Shown: in pieces, positions 44,585 to 53,750 of the stretch
Layout: each line of letters opens with the position of its first letter
Numbering within the stretch: position 1 is the stretch's first letter
Notes under the pieces: generated by a model
Told to the model about the DNA's origin: nothing
What the model saw: the letters and a program-made list of their open reading frames with translations, nothing else
The model's database searches: none
Source of the DNA: Schizophyllum amplum
Taxonomy: Eukaryota > Basidiomycota > Agaricomycetes > Agaricales > Schizophyllaceae
Assembly (NCBI GenBank): GCA_007026445.1
Contig: VDMD01000001.1
Location: 868,001-932,000, forward strand
Reading direction: 5' to 3'
Length of the DNA stretch: 64,000 bases
Made by a program: the position numbers and the translations under genes

Positions 44585-44810
44585 TATGGACGTTGGAAAG
44601 GGGAGGAGGAGAGTGAGGAACGACTGGACAGGCAGTGGGAAGGAGAAAGCCTTGGATGTTCCCGCGGTTAAAATACCCAGTTTGAACATGCACACCACGT
44701 GGTCGTGGTTCGTGAAGATTCCCCGCATGCGATCCAGATGCAGCGTCACAGTGACAGACGCTGCATTCGCACTGGGAGCGCGGAACACGATCATACAACG
44801 GTCGTCGGTG

Positions 44811-44823
44811 AAAGACATTAATG
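44811..44823 (+). repeat. Left target-site duplication of the LINE
   Basis: AAAGACATTAATG, repeated exactly at 53244-53256 after the poly(A). The three leading A bases may be shared with the tail, so the firm duplication is GACATTAATG. Confidence 0.85.
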
Positions 44824-45571
44824 GGCCATCATCGCACACTACACAATAGCGAAGAATCGACAACGAGATGGAAGTCCCTTGTCCCGAACCACCATCACTG
44901 ATTTGATGACGTGGCCCGGCGGCTGGCCTCAAGGCGAGGAGCAAGGGCGCGAGTACCGTACGGGAAAGTAAACGAGTCGTTTCCAGTTGCTGGTACAGCC
45001 TGGAAGAAAGCTCCGCGCTGCGAGAGCGAGGAGGCAAGCCGCTGGCCGCCTCCATCTCCCGATGCATTCGGTGAGAAGTCCCGGGCCCCGTGGACTGACT
45101 AGAGTACGCCGTACACCACGTAAATCGCCGCGATGCATTATACAAGAGCATGTCAATGTCCCTCCTACCGCTGCTAGCGTGCTGTGGAAACTCTACGTAC
45201 GGAAGCCTGCAGGCAGGAACATCTTTGACGTGAAGACAACGTGTAAACCGAACGACACCCCCTAGCCGAGCCTGCCACCTCTTGACTCTCGCAACCACCA
45301 CTGCCAGCGCACAATCTGGACATCGACAACGTAGAGCCAGGCCCTGGCCCGAGCGGACACCCGCCGGACGAATACGACCGACGAGCAGGGAAGAAACGCA
45401 CGCGGGCTGAAGCACCGCCGTCTGACGAAGGACCAGCTACGCTATACTACGGCGAGCCAGACCCGCCTGCAAGCGCCGCGCCTGGACACAAGCGGAAGAA
45501 GGTCATAGAGGTGTGTGGCTACTCGACCAGATAAACACGCTACTCAGCGAACTTAGCGTGAACGCCCCGGC

Positions 45572-46309
45572 ATGACACCACCCGCCGGCGCTGCGGACCC
45601 CTTCCAGACGGATGGGATGCCCACGGACAGGGAGCTGAACCCCCACCTGAAGCTCACGCAGAGAGGCGAAGCCCCTGCAACCCCGAACCCAGGCTACGCT
45701 CGCATAACCGAGACCCCTACCCCTCATGTCGTCATCCCAAGACACCGCCTGTTCGCCAACAGCTCGCAACGGCAGCTAGCCGCAGCGCTGATGGAACCGG
45801 ACATCTATGTGATCCTCATCCCTTACGGCGGCGGTCGAAGCTTCAACGCCCGTGTCCCAAACTTCGGCGAATCTGTACGCACCCTGCTGGACACCTTTCT
45901 CTTCGGTACCCAGACAGAACCGGAGGACATGGACATCGTCAAAATACTTCCCGCGTCTGAACAGGAGCCACGGGTCGGCGAGTCCCTCTCATTCCAGCAA
46001 CCGTGGGGCTGGCTGCTTCGATGCGGCAGGGATCTTCGCAGGTGGCTCTTGTGGATGGAACGGATCTCAGCTGGGATAAACAAGACTTTCTCTATCTACC
46101 CGCTGAATTACTTCGAAGACTCGTGGAAGATAGCCACGCTGAGCGCCGACATCATCACACCCAACACGAGCCATGCTCGGGCCCTGGAGATCCTAGGCAA
46201 TGTCAAGAAGACGTGCTGGGCGAACACACAATTCAAGGTGAAGATACACACCACCAACCGCTGCATACTGAACCGCTCACACGACATCAGAAATATGTTG
46301 TCGACATGA
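45572..46309 (+). CDS. LINE ORF1, middle segment (gag-like)
   Basis: 245 aa beginning MTPPAGAADPFQTDG. Recognisable order: HVVIPRHRLFANSSQRQLAA, DIYVILIPYGGGRSFNARVP, FSIYPLNYFEDSWKIATLSA, then KKTCWANTQFKVKIHTTNRC. The start overlaps a TGA of an upstream frame as ATGA, and its own TGA (46307-46309) overlaps the ATG at 46306 as ATGA. Upstream, 45310-45512 encodes a plausible N-terminal part in another frame (PPDEYDRRAGKKRTRAEA). Either one ORF1 has been split by two frameshifts or translation is coupled across overlaps. No enzymatic motif; role would be RNA binding in the retrotransposition particle. Confidence 0.65.
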   Translation: MTPPAGAADPFQTDGMPTDRELNPHLKLTQRGEAPATPNPGYARITETPTPHVVIPRHRLFANSSQRQLAAALMEPDIYVILIPYGGGRSFNARVPNFGESVRTLLDTFLFGTQTEPEDMDIVKILPASEQEPRVGESLSFQQPWGWLLRCGRDLRRWLLWMERISAGINKTFSIYPLNYFEDSWKIATLSADIITPNTSHARALEILGNVKKTCWANTQFKVKIHTTNRCILNRSHDIRNMLST

Positions 46310-46824
46310 GCCGAAAGAACAAATCCAACCTGTCGCCGCAGGAGGCGCTCGTCCAGGCTACGAGCTCATGGGAGCTCGTCCCAGCCGACCACAAGGATCA
46401 TTTGGGCAAGCTCACTCGAGTCTATATCCTAACCGGACGGCCTTTGTCCACCGACGACAAGGAGCGCCAGACGTGGGTCGCCCTCATCAACAGTGTGGAC
46501 ACAGTGTGGGTCGGCGTACACAAGATCGACATGAAGACCTACCAGAACCGGATCTCCTGCACATGGTGCAAGTCCGACCTCCACTGCGCGCACGCCTGCC
46601 CAGTAGCGAAGGTCGAGGATTGGTACGGCCCTGATCCCGCCTCCGCCGAACCCGAGCCAGCCGTCGGCGGCCGTCGCGTTGACGAGGAGGCTCTCCAGGA
46701 GGATAGCGAAGCCCAAGAGGCGATATGGGGCACCGTGTCGCGTGGCAAGAAGCGCAACTCGCGCGGCGACAACTCACGCGGGCGAGGCGGCGGGAGAGTC
46801 GGACGCGGTAGGACTCGTGGCTAA
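46306..46824 (+). CDS. LINE ORF1, C-terminal segment with CCHC zinc knuckle
   Basis: 172 aa starting MSRKNKSNLSPQEALVQATS. A CCHC knuckle C-x2-C-x4-H-x4-C is present (CTWCKSDLHCAHAC), followed by an acidic segment and an Arg/Gly-rich tail (RGDNSRGRGGGRVGRGRTRG). Such a knuckle and RGG tail bind element RNA in gag-like ORF1 proteins. It overlaps the end of the preceding segment by one ATGA. Confidence 0.7.
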   Translation: MSRKNKSNLSPQEALVQATSSWELVPADHKDHLGKLTRVYILTGRPLSTDDKERQTWVALINSVDTVWVGVHKIDMKTYQNRISCTWCKSDLHCAHACPVAKVEDWYGPDPASAEPEPAVGGRRVDEEALQEDSEAQEAIWGTVSRGKKRNSRGDNSRGRGGGRVGRGRTRG

Positions 46825-47351
46825 CGAGAGACACGACGCAAGCTTCAACGGATTCATATATAGTGACCGTTACAAGATGATATTCTACTCGCTGCCTAAT
46901 GTATTCATCCTCCCCTCGCTCGACGATGGCACGACTGTGAGTCTCCTTGCGCGGCAAGTTGAACTGGTAGCACGTGTCATGTCAGAGGCTACACGTGATC
47001 TTGAGTTGAACTACGAGCTCGCGAAAGACGACGCGACGTGAGCAGAAGAGCTGTCAAGCGAGCAAATGACGCGTAACAGAAAGCAAGGCTGCATCCTGCT
47101 GCAGCCCAGAGCACTTATTCCCCAACCAGGCTACGGTGCCCTCTTTTGGGAGAGGAAGAAGACGAGCGTGCCGCCCTCACGGAGGGCGGTACCTTGCAAG
47201 CGCCCGATGCCCAAATATACTGACGGCTCATAGCTGGACAGGAAAGCTGACGGCGCTATACAAATCCCCAACACAGAGGCCATTTGGTGAGGTCTTTATC
47301 AGTAGGGGAAACAGGTGTCTGCCCAAACAGATGCTTGGAGTACCTTACTGA
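46825..47351 (+). other. LINE inter-ORF spacer
   Basis: About 530 bp between ORF1 and the open frame of ORF2. A frame ending at 47041 reads FIYSDRYKMIFYSLPNVFIL and LLARQVELVARVMSEATRDL, which is protein-like but unassigned. Confidence 0.5.
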
Positions 47352-47954
47352 ATTCACCACGAACTCGATGGCTCAGCAAGCCGTCGAGGGGTCCTCAGGA
47401 ACGCAACGAACAACAACAGGAATATCAACAGGCAAATAGCAACATACAACAACGACGGTACTTTTTCGGCATCGGCAACTGAGTCTCGCCCTCCCCGAGG
47501 AGAGACTGGTTCAGCCGCTAGCCAGCTCTCCGATGAAGGTGGGGCGAGATCGGATAGCGGGCAGGCGGTGAGCAGTCAAGGGGAGCGCGAGAACACATAC
47601 CGAGTGTCTACTGTGTCTCGCGACGAGGAACCGAGACGCACCGTCGACACCGGGCCGCAACGACCAGGAGAACGGGTACTGCTACAGGCAGGAACCCAGC
47701 AGGCCCACTCAGTGGAAGCCTCCCGTCCCGCTGGGAACGGAAGCGCCCTCAGCTTGAGAGGCGACGGAGCCAGTCAAGGCCCACCCGCGTTGCAAACGGC
47801 GGGATATAGCGAGTTGCCAACCCGCTCCTCCCCACCACATAGGCGTCATGTGCTGGAGGAGACCGCCCCGCGCGACGGAGGCGTGTCATCGCAGCGAAGC
47901 GATACACAGGTCCTGCAGGAGACCCTACCCGCGACACAGCCCAACCAGGAGCAG

Positions 47955-50900
47955 ATGTCCCAAAACGCTGAAGAGCAAAACAGTGGTCAGACAGCGAACA
48001 GAACGAACAGACAGACGCGACGTTTTCAGGAACGTCAAGCCTCCAAGGCGGCAAAGAAAGTGGCAACCCTTAACATGAACGGTTTCGGCAACCTTCACAG
48101 GGACAGCCCCGAGAACAAATGGAGTGGTATTAATCGCATGATGGTTGAGAAAAGAATCGCCGTGCTAATGCTGCAAGAAACGCACCTGACGGAGGAGCTG
48201 AAGGACCGGGTCGAAGCGATGTTTTCGCGAAAACTCAAAATATTTTCATCGCCGGACCCGTCGTACCCGACTCGAAGAAACGGGGTTGCGATAGTCTTGA
48301 ACAGAAGACTGATCTCCGCGGATGATGCAAAAGCCACGGTCATCGTCCCAGGTCACGCCCTGCATCTGAACGTTCAGTGGCAGCCAAACGAGCGTAAGAA
48401 CCTATTGGTGATCTACGCCCCGACGTCAGCAGGACTGTCCGCAAGGAAGGACTTCTTCATCAAGGTTGGGGAGTTTTACAAGGCACGAACTCACCTGCCC
48501 CGTCCATGTCTCATGGCGGGTGACTGGAACTGCATCGAAGACGAGGTCGATCGCCTGCCGATGCGACAGTGGCGTCAAGACTCGCATGAGCACGAAGGAG
48601 ACAATATTAACACAAATGGCTCCAGCGGTGATGCGCACGAAGGACCGTCCACAAGTCAAACACGAACTGACCCCTCCGTCGAAGAACTCGACAACCTAAA
48701 GCTAGATCTTGGCATGAAGCTCACCGATGGATGGCGCGCGACGTACAGTGACAGGATGGAATACACCTTTGTCAGGCAGACCAGTCAAGGAGCCAGGCTG
48801 TCCAGGCTGGACAGAATATACTGCTCAGAAGCGGTATTCAGAACGGCCCGACAGTGGCAAATATCGGAGCCTCCAGTCAAAACTGACCATAGTGTAGTCT
48901 CTGTAATGCTCACAAGCGAGCAAGCCCCAGAGATAGGCCGTGGCAGATGGACGATGCCCGAATTCCTCATAAAAGACAAGTTTATGAGAGATTACACCAA
49001 GAAACGCGGTATACAGGCCCTGGAAGAGGTGTCAGACTTGCAACGAACGGGCCGATCCGAGGGTAACAACGCACAGATAATACTGGCTAAGTTCAAAGAA
49101 GATGTCCGCGAAAAAGCGAGGGAGAGGCAACGGATCCTCGTCCCCAATCTTCAGCAAAAAATAAGTGAAGTGCAGAGGCAACTTGACAGGCTAAGCAAGG
49201 CGGAACACGTACCTGACGACACGCGAGCAACAGAGACGGCGGAACTTAAAGCAGAGCTCCGCAAGCTGGAAAGATACCGTCAGGACCAGCTGAAAGCGCG
49301 TTCCCGCACGAGATACAGAGCAAACAGGGAACGCCCGACCAAGATACTCACCAACCTGCACAAAGATGTCAAACCTCGAGATATCATTCACACACTTGAA
49401 CGCGAGGGCGAAACGTCTCCCTCGGGAGATCCAATTTACGAGCACGACTCGTCCAAGATGGCAAGCATGGCGCGTCAATACCATATGAACCTGCAGAAAG
49501 ACAAACCGGGCGAGTTCGACGCCAGAGAACGCGAACAATGCATCAGAAAATCACTGGATAGCCTGGGGGACACAGGACTCACCGAAGAACAGGCGAATCT
49601 TCTGGGAAAACCCATCGAAAGTGACGAGATCAAGCTAGCCCTTCAGTTCTCGAAGAATGGCTCTGCACCAGGAACAGATGGGCTGCCATATGAGTTCTGG
49701 AAGACGTTGCATGCACGCTTCAATGAAGACGCGCGCTTCCCTGACAGAGATAAGTTCAATGTGATGCAGCTTTTGCACGAAGCCTTCACCGATATCCAGC
49801 GGTACGGCACATGCCATGAGGCTGGCTTCGCGAGAGGGTGGATGTGTCCGCTCTACAAGAAAAATGAGCGCACAAAAATCGCCAACTACAGGCCGATCAC
49901 CCTCTTGAATACAGACTACAAGCTGCTTACCAAAGTGCTATCAATCCGTCTGGCAAGCGTCGCCCCAGACATCATCCATGAGTCCCAAGCTGGCTTTGTA
50001 CCAGGCCGGCACATCAAAAACCACACGCAGTTAGCGAGAGCGATCATCGAATGGGCCGAGGTCACCGAGACAAACGGGGCCATTGTCGCATTAGACCAGG
50101 AGAAGGCGTACGACAAGATTGCACACGACTACCTCTGGCGCGTGCTCGAACGCTTCAATTTCCCGCAGTCCTTTATATCCATTGTTCAGACTCTGTACGC
50201 AAACGCGGAGACATCAGTGATGATCAACGGCATCCTGAGCGCACCATACCGCGTCTTCCGAGGAGTGCGGCAAGGCGACCCACTGTCCTGCCTCCTGTTC
50301 GACCTTGCCATCGAGCCACTATCTGCAATGATTCGTAAATCGGAAATACAAGGCTTCGAAATCCCGGGGCAGCTCGAACGGCTGAAAGTGCGCCTCTTCG
50401 CAGACGACACCTCAGTCTTCCTATCAGAGTTTGATGACTACGCTGACCTGGAGACGATTCTGAACACATGGTGCAAGGCCGCCAAAGCTGCTTTTAACAT
50501 CAAAAAGACGGAAATCATCCCGGTCGGCTCGGTAGCTTTTCGAGAAGATTTTGTCAATGAGTACAAAGAACATGGCAAGTGGGGAAATTATCCGCAGAAC
50601 GTACGGGTGGCCGACGAAGGCAGCGCCGTCCGAATACTGGGAGGATTCTTCGGCAACGGCATTGACGACTGCGACATTTGGGCGCCAACAATTGGCAAAG
50701 TGGCGAGCGCACTCGACCGGTGGGGAAGAGGCCACACAACTTTCGAAGCGAAAAGACACGCAGCCCAATTCACGAGCGCGGGAATGACCCAGTTCCTAGC
50801 GGAAGTTCAGGGAATGCCAGACAGAGTCGTACAACGCCTCAACGCACTCACCAGGAGATTCTTCTGGAAGGGGAATGACCACCCGACGGTGTCGATGGAT

Positions 50901-52973
50901 CAGCTATACCAACCGTTTGAGACTGGTGGCCGCAAACTAGTAGACCTAGAATCACGTAACCAAGCCATCAACGTAGTTTGGCTAAGGGAGTACCTGTCCG
51001 AACGAAGACCAACATGGGCCTACTATGTAGACGCCCTTTTCGCGCACTTCACGCCAGACTCGACGAAGCCCCACGATAGAACCCTTCGCGTAAACACCTT
51101 CATGCAGTCCTGGAAACCGTATAAATACAAGCTCCCTCGCTTCATGCGAAATCTCACCGATGCAGCGGAGAGATGGGGTCTCCGACTTGAGGGCATAGCT
51201 TTCGGCCGTGAGATACTGCGAGGTATGATAATGTGGTATCATAGCGAGGCGAGCCCACAAATGCGAAGGCTAGCCGCTTTCTCAAACGCCACGAAATGCC
51301 TGAAAGAACGTCATAAGGCCATGACAGTGGGGGATTTCGAGAGCATAGCATCAAAACGAAGTGAGCCGACTCACCAAGAAGGGAAACCCAATTGTCAATG
51401 CGACACGTGCGAGGCGCAGAGGCAGCAGGTAGGCTGCAAGTCCCCTGATGCATGCTATGCGCGTGCGGAACAGTTTTTGAACACCTTACCGACAAAATGG
51501 GATCCCAGGGGAGAACACCCGGAAGACTACGAGAAGCACCTTGAGCCACGCAAAGATGACGAATGGACTTACTTTGATAGGAGAGTCACCGTCAGCGGAC
51601 ACGTTAGCAATGCGTTCCGTATTTTCACGACAGGCAACGTGTGTAATGACAGATGGCAGCCCCTCACCGAGGATGAAGAGTGGATCACTGCAGAGGCAGC
51701 AACCGACGGCTCCTGCATGTACAACGGCGAGCGCAATGCGCGCGCTGGTGCTGGAGTCAAGCTCAGAACATTCGCGATAGAGGAAGAGAAAAGCATACGC
51801 CTCCCACCCTACATCGAACAATCGAACCAATCCGGAGAGATGGTGGCAGCGAAAGCCGCGGTGGAGATGGTTCCCCTTCAGAGGGGCTTGAGCATCGAGA
51901 CTGACTCGAAATGGACAATCGGGGAACTGACGAACCTGCTAAAATGTCACGAAGACACAGGTTACATCGGCAAAACAAATGTGGCGCTCACCAAAGCGAC
52001 CGTCGCACGTCTTCGGAAGCGAAGAGCATATACCAAGTTCAAGTGGGTGAAGGGACATGCCGGACATGCCGGAAACGAAGACGCGGACCGCCTAGCGGGT
52101 GAGGGCGCGAGGAGAGACATCCCGGACGAGGTCGACATGAATACCGAACCATCTCTGCGAATTACGGGAGCTAAACTACCCATGATCACGCAAGCTCTAG
52201 CCTACAAAGCAATCAGGTTGCGGAAAGAAAAACAAGGCACGACAAGAAGACCCACTGCAACGAATTTGGCGCAAATACTGTCGGATACGGAAGACGCTTT
52301 TGGGGTGAAGTTGACCCACGAGAGCGTATGGAAAGCCATCCGCTCCCCCATAATTGGCCTCGAATGTCAATACTTCCTGTGGATGCTCACGCATGATGCA
52401 TACAAGGTCGGCACCTACTGGCTCAAGGGGAGCTTCAACGCCGATCAGAAAAGACGAGCTGAATGCGCAAAGTGCGGTGCGATAGAGACGATGCACCACA
52501 TACTATTCGACTGCGAATATACGGGCCAGGACCTCGTATGGCGCCTAACAGAACAGCTATGGGGCCACACCAAGAAGAGATGGACCAAGCAATCATTAGG
52601 AACCGTGGTAGCAGCGGGATGCAACCCTCACAAGACAGACAAAGGCCGTCCTATGGCGGGCGCAAACAGGCTGTGGACAATTTTAATGTCAGAATCAGCG
52701 AAGCTCATCTGGAACCTCCGATGTGAAAGAGTAATCCAGAATGAAAATGAGGAATTTAGCGCGGCCGAAGTCGAGCGGCGATGGTACGCAACGATCGAGT
52801 ATAGACTCACCGAAGACAGGCGATCAACAAGTCGCAGCCTTGGGAAACAAGCGCTGGATCCAAGCTTAGTTGTCAGCACATGGAAGCCGGTCATAAATGG
52901 TTTTCAGAGCCTGCCGCCCGAGTGGACGGGCGACACCGGGGTTTTAGTGGGTATTAAGAGAGGCTGTGGGTGA
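47955..52973 (+). CDS. LINE ORF2: APE endonuclease, reverse transcriptase, RNase H
   Basis: 1672 aa from the first ATG; the frame is open from 47352, with plausible coding but no ATG before 47955. Endonuclease about 48061-48910: ATLNMNGFG, LMLQETHLTEE, VIYAPTSAG, MAGDWNCIEDEVDR, SRLDRIY, TDHSVVSVML. Reverse transcriptase about 49650-50480: GSAPGTDGLPYEFWK, ANYRPITLLNTDYKLLTKVL, QAGFVPGRHI, IVALDQEKAYDKI, GVRQGDPLSCLLFDLAIEPL, and the catalytic RLFADDTSVFL (FADD instead of the commoner YADD). RNase H about 51690-52110: EAATDGSCMYNG, GEMVAAKAAVEM, IETDSKWT, WVKGHAGHAGNEDADRLAGE, so the four acidic residues are present. A final CCHC-like knuckle is CAKCGAIETMHHILFDC. No internal stop or frameshift seen; catalytic residues intact. 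Confidence 0.95.
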   Translation: MSQNAEEQNSGQTANRTNRQTRRFQERQASKAAKKVATLNMNGFGNLHRDSPENKWSGINRMMVEKRIAVLMLQETHLTEELKDRVEAMFSRKLKIFSSPDPSYPTRRNGVAIVLNRRLISADDAKATVIVPGHALHLNVQWQPNERKNLLVIYAPTSAGLSARKDFFIKVGEFYKARTHLPRPCLMAGDWNCIEDEVDRLPMRQWRQDSHEHEGDNINTNGSSGDAHEGPSTSQTRTDPSVEELDNLKLDLGMKLTDGWRATYSDRMEYTFVRQTSQGARLSRLDRIYCSEAVFRTARQWQISEPPVKTDHSVVSVMLTSEQAPEIGRGRWTMPEFLIKDKFMRDYTKKRGIQALEEVSDLQRTGRSEGNNAQIILAKFKEDVREKARERQRILVPNLQQKISEVQRQLDRLSKAEHVPDDTRATETAELKAELRKLERYRQDQLKARSRTRYRANRERPTKILTNLHKDVKPRDIIHTLEREGETSPSGDPIYEHDSSKMASMARQYHMNLQKDKPGEFDAREREQCIRKSLDSLGDTGLTEEQANLLGKPIESDEIKLALQFSKNGSAPGTDGLPYEFWKTLHARFNEDARFPDRDKFNVMQLLHEAFTDIQRYGTCHEAGFARGWMCPLYKKNERTKIANYRPITLLNTDYKLLTKVLSIRLASVAPDIIHESQAGFVPGRHIKNHTQLARAIIEWAEVTETNGAIVALDQEKAYDKIAHDYLWRVLERFNFPQSFISIVQTLYANAETSVMINGILSAPYRVFRGVRQGDPLSCLLFDLAIEPLSAMIRKSEIQGFEIPGQLERLKVRLFADDTSVFLSEFDDYADLETILNTWCKAAKAAFNIKKTEIIPVGSVAFREDFVNEYKEHGKWGNYPQNVRVADEGSAVRILGGFFGNGIDDCDIWAPTIGKVASALDRWGRGHTTFEAKRHAAQFTSAGMTQFLAEVQGMPDRVVQRLNALTRRFFWKGNDHPTVSMDQLYQPFETGGRKLVDLESRNQAINVVWLREYLSERRPTWAYYVDALFAHFTPDSTKPHDRTLRVNTFMQSWKPYKYKLPRFMRNLTDAAERWGLRLEGIAFGREILRGMIMWYHSEASPQMRRLAAFSNATKCLKERHKAMTVGDFESIASKRSEPTHQEGKPNCQCDTCEAQRQQVGCKSPDACYARAEQFLNTLPTKWDPRGEHPEDYEKHLEPRKDDEWTYFDRRVTVSGHVSNAFRIFTTGNVCNDRWQPLTEDEEWITAEAATDGSCMYNGERNARAGAGVKLRTFAIEEEKSIRLPPYIEQSNQSGEMVAAKAAVEMVPLQRGLSIETDSKWTIGELTNLLKCHEDTGYIGKTNVALTKATVARLRKRRAYTKFKWVKGHAGHAGNEDADRLAGEGARRDIPDEVDMNTEPSLRITGAKLPMITQALAYKAIRLRKEKQGTTRRPTATNLAQILSDTEDAFGVKLTHESVWKAIRSPIIGLECQYFLWMLTHDAYKVGTYWLKGSFNADQKRRAECAKCGAIETMHHILFDCEYTGQDLVWRLTEQLWGHTKKRWTKQSLGTVVAAGCNPHKTDKGRPMAGANRLWTILMSESAKLIWNLRCERVIQNENEEFSAAEVERRWYATIEYRLTEDRRSTSRSLGKQALDPSLVVSTWKPVINGFQSLPPEWTGDTGVLVGIKRGCG

Positions 52974-53217
52974 GTGGCGCTGGGGGGTGTGGGCGCACAC
53001 CCACAGCCTCCCTTTCGAGTCCCACACTCAGTGCGGAAAAGCATTTCCTCGGCGTGGTAAACGGCAAAGCGATCTATTGCACGGCTCTATCGGGGAAAAG
53101 TACCCTGAACCTTTTTTGCGGGCTAAAAGGGCAGTCGCCCTTTGCGGGAAACATGTAGTGCGTCGAAAGACCTACTTGAGTGTTTCCTAGGCCATTGGTC
53201 CTCCAAACGCATCCACC

Positions 53218-53246
<29 letters not shown>
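53218..53246 (+). other. LINE poly(A) tail
   Basis: 29 consecutive A, immediately followed by GACATTAATG. Confidence 0.95.
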
Positions 53247-53248
<2 letters not shown>

Positions 53249-53256
53249 CATTAATG
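53244..53256 (+). repeat. Right target-site duplication of the LINE
   Basis: AAAGACATTAATG, exact match to 44811-44823. Confidence 0.85.
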
Positions 53257-53301
53257 ACAGACGATGCGTGAATTCTTACGCTCTTGTGGAGGTTTGGTAG
53301 A

Positions 53302-53312
53302 AAAAGAAAACA
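53302..53312 (-). terminator. Pol III terminator of tRNA-Leu
   Basis: Minus-strand TTTTCTTTTT run about 12 nt after the tRNA 3' end. Confidence 0.6.
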
Positions 53313-53323
53313 GATATGTATAT

Positions 53324-53413
53324 GACAAGAGCGAGGTTCGAACTCGCGCCCTTTCGGACTACGGTAAGATGGAATCCTAAACGTAGCGCCTTAGACCACT
53401 CGGCCATCTTGCC
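53324..53413 (-). tRNA. tRNA-Leu (anticodon UAG) with a short intron
   Basis: Minus strand: acceptor GGCAAGA pairs with TCTTGTC; D arm GCCGAGTGGTCTAAGGC; anticodon stem CTACG/CGTAG with loop TTTAGG, giving anticodon TAG; class II variable arm CCGAAAGG; T arm GCGAG-TTCGAAC-CTCGC. Between position 37 and the 3' half of the anticodon stem lies an 11-nt insert (ATTCCATCTTA), the canonical site of tRNA introns. Internal A and B boxes are intact. It lies 67 bp from the LINE's right target duplication. Confidence 0.9.
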
Positions 53414-53750
53414 TGAGGGAGACGAGGAGTCTCTTTCCGACATGTGCAATCCTTTTTTTTATCATTGTCTCAACTTGTATTTCTATGAATCTTCCTCCTG
53501 AGGGAATCTATCCCTCAATTTCTTGACTTTGTGAAGGGCAAAGACAATGAGCGCTAGCGCTTGAGCCTTGGACTGAGGGCAAGCCTGACCATCGTCATGT
53601 GACTCGATGTACCTTCCGGTCCGCACCGCCGCTCGGCCCGATGTTCGACTTCTTCTCAAACCCCTGAGGCCGCCAGCAGCGACGCGATGCCGCCGGATTA
53701 TCGTACCAGTGGTGTGCAGGCCGCGGCGCTCTATCTTACCTAGTACCACC
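53414..53750. other. Intergenic between tRNA-Leu and the D-2-hydroxyacid dehydrogenase
   Basis: About 340 bp, T-rich near 53450-53490; no other element recognised. Confidence 0.5.

Larger units (their letters stand above)
44824..53243 (+). mobile_element. Full-length Tad-like non-LTR retrotransposon (LINE), ~8.4 kb
   Basis: Bounded by a 13-bp target-site duplication and ending in a 29-nt A run. Layout: 5' UTR 44824 to about 45300, gag-like ORF1 region about 45310-46824 in more than one frame, spacer, ORF2 (open 47352-52973) with endonuclease, reverse transcriptase and RNase H, then a ~245-bp 3' UTR. Presence of both APE endonuclease and RNase H with a CCHC knuckle in ORF1 and another at the ORF2 C-terminus fits the Tad1 clade common in fungi. 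The perfect duplication and uninterrupted ORF2 point to a recent insertion. Confidence 0.93.

Noticed and set aside
45513..45560. Possible spliced intron (GTGTGT...TTAG) joining two ORF1 segments of the LINE in frame
   Set aside because: An intron in a retrotransposon RNA would be lost on reverse transcription; a GTGTG dinucleotide slip or coupled overlap is simpler.
46679..47041. Third small ORF between LINE ORF1 and ORF2
   Set aside because: Overlaps the ORF1 end in another frame; the last ~60 codons look protein-like but no motif supports a separate protein.
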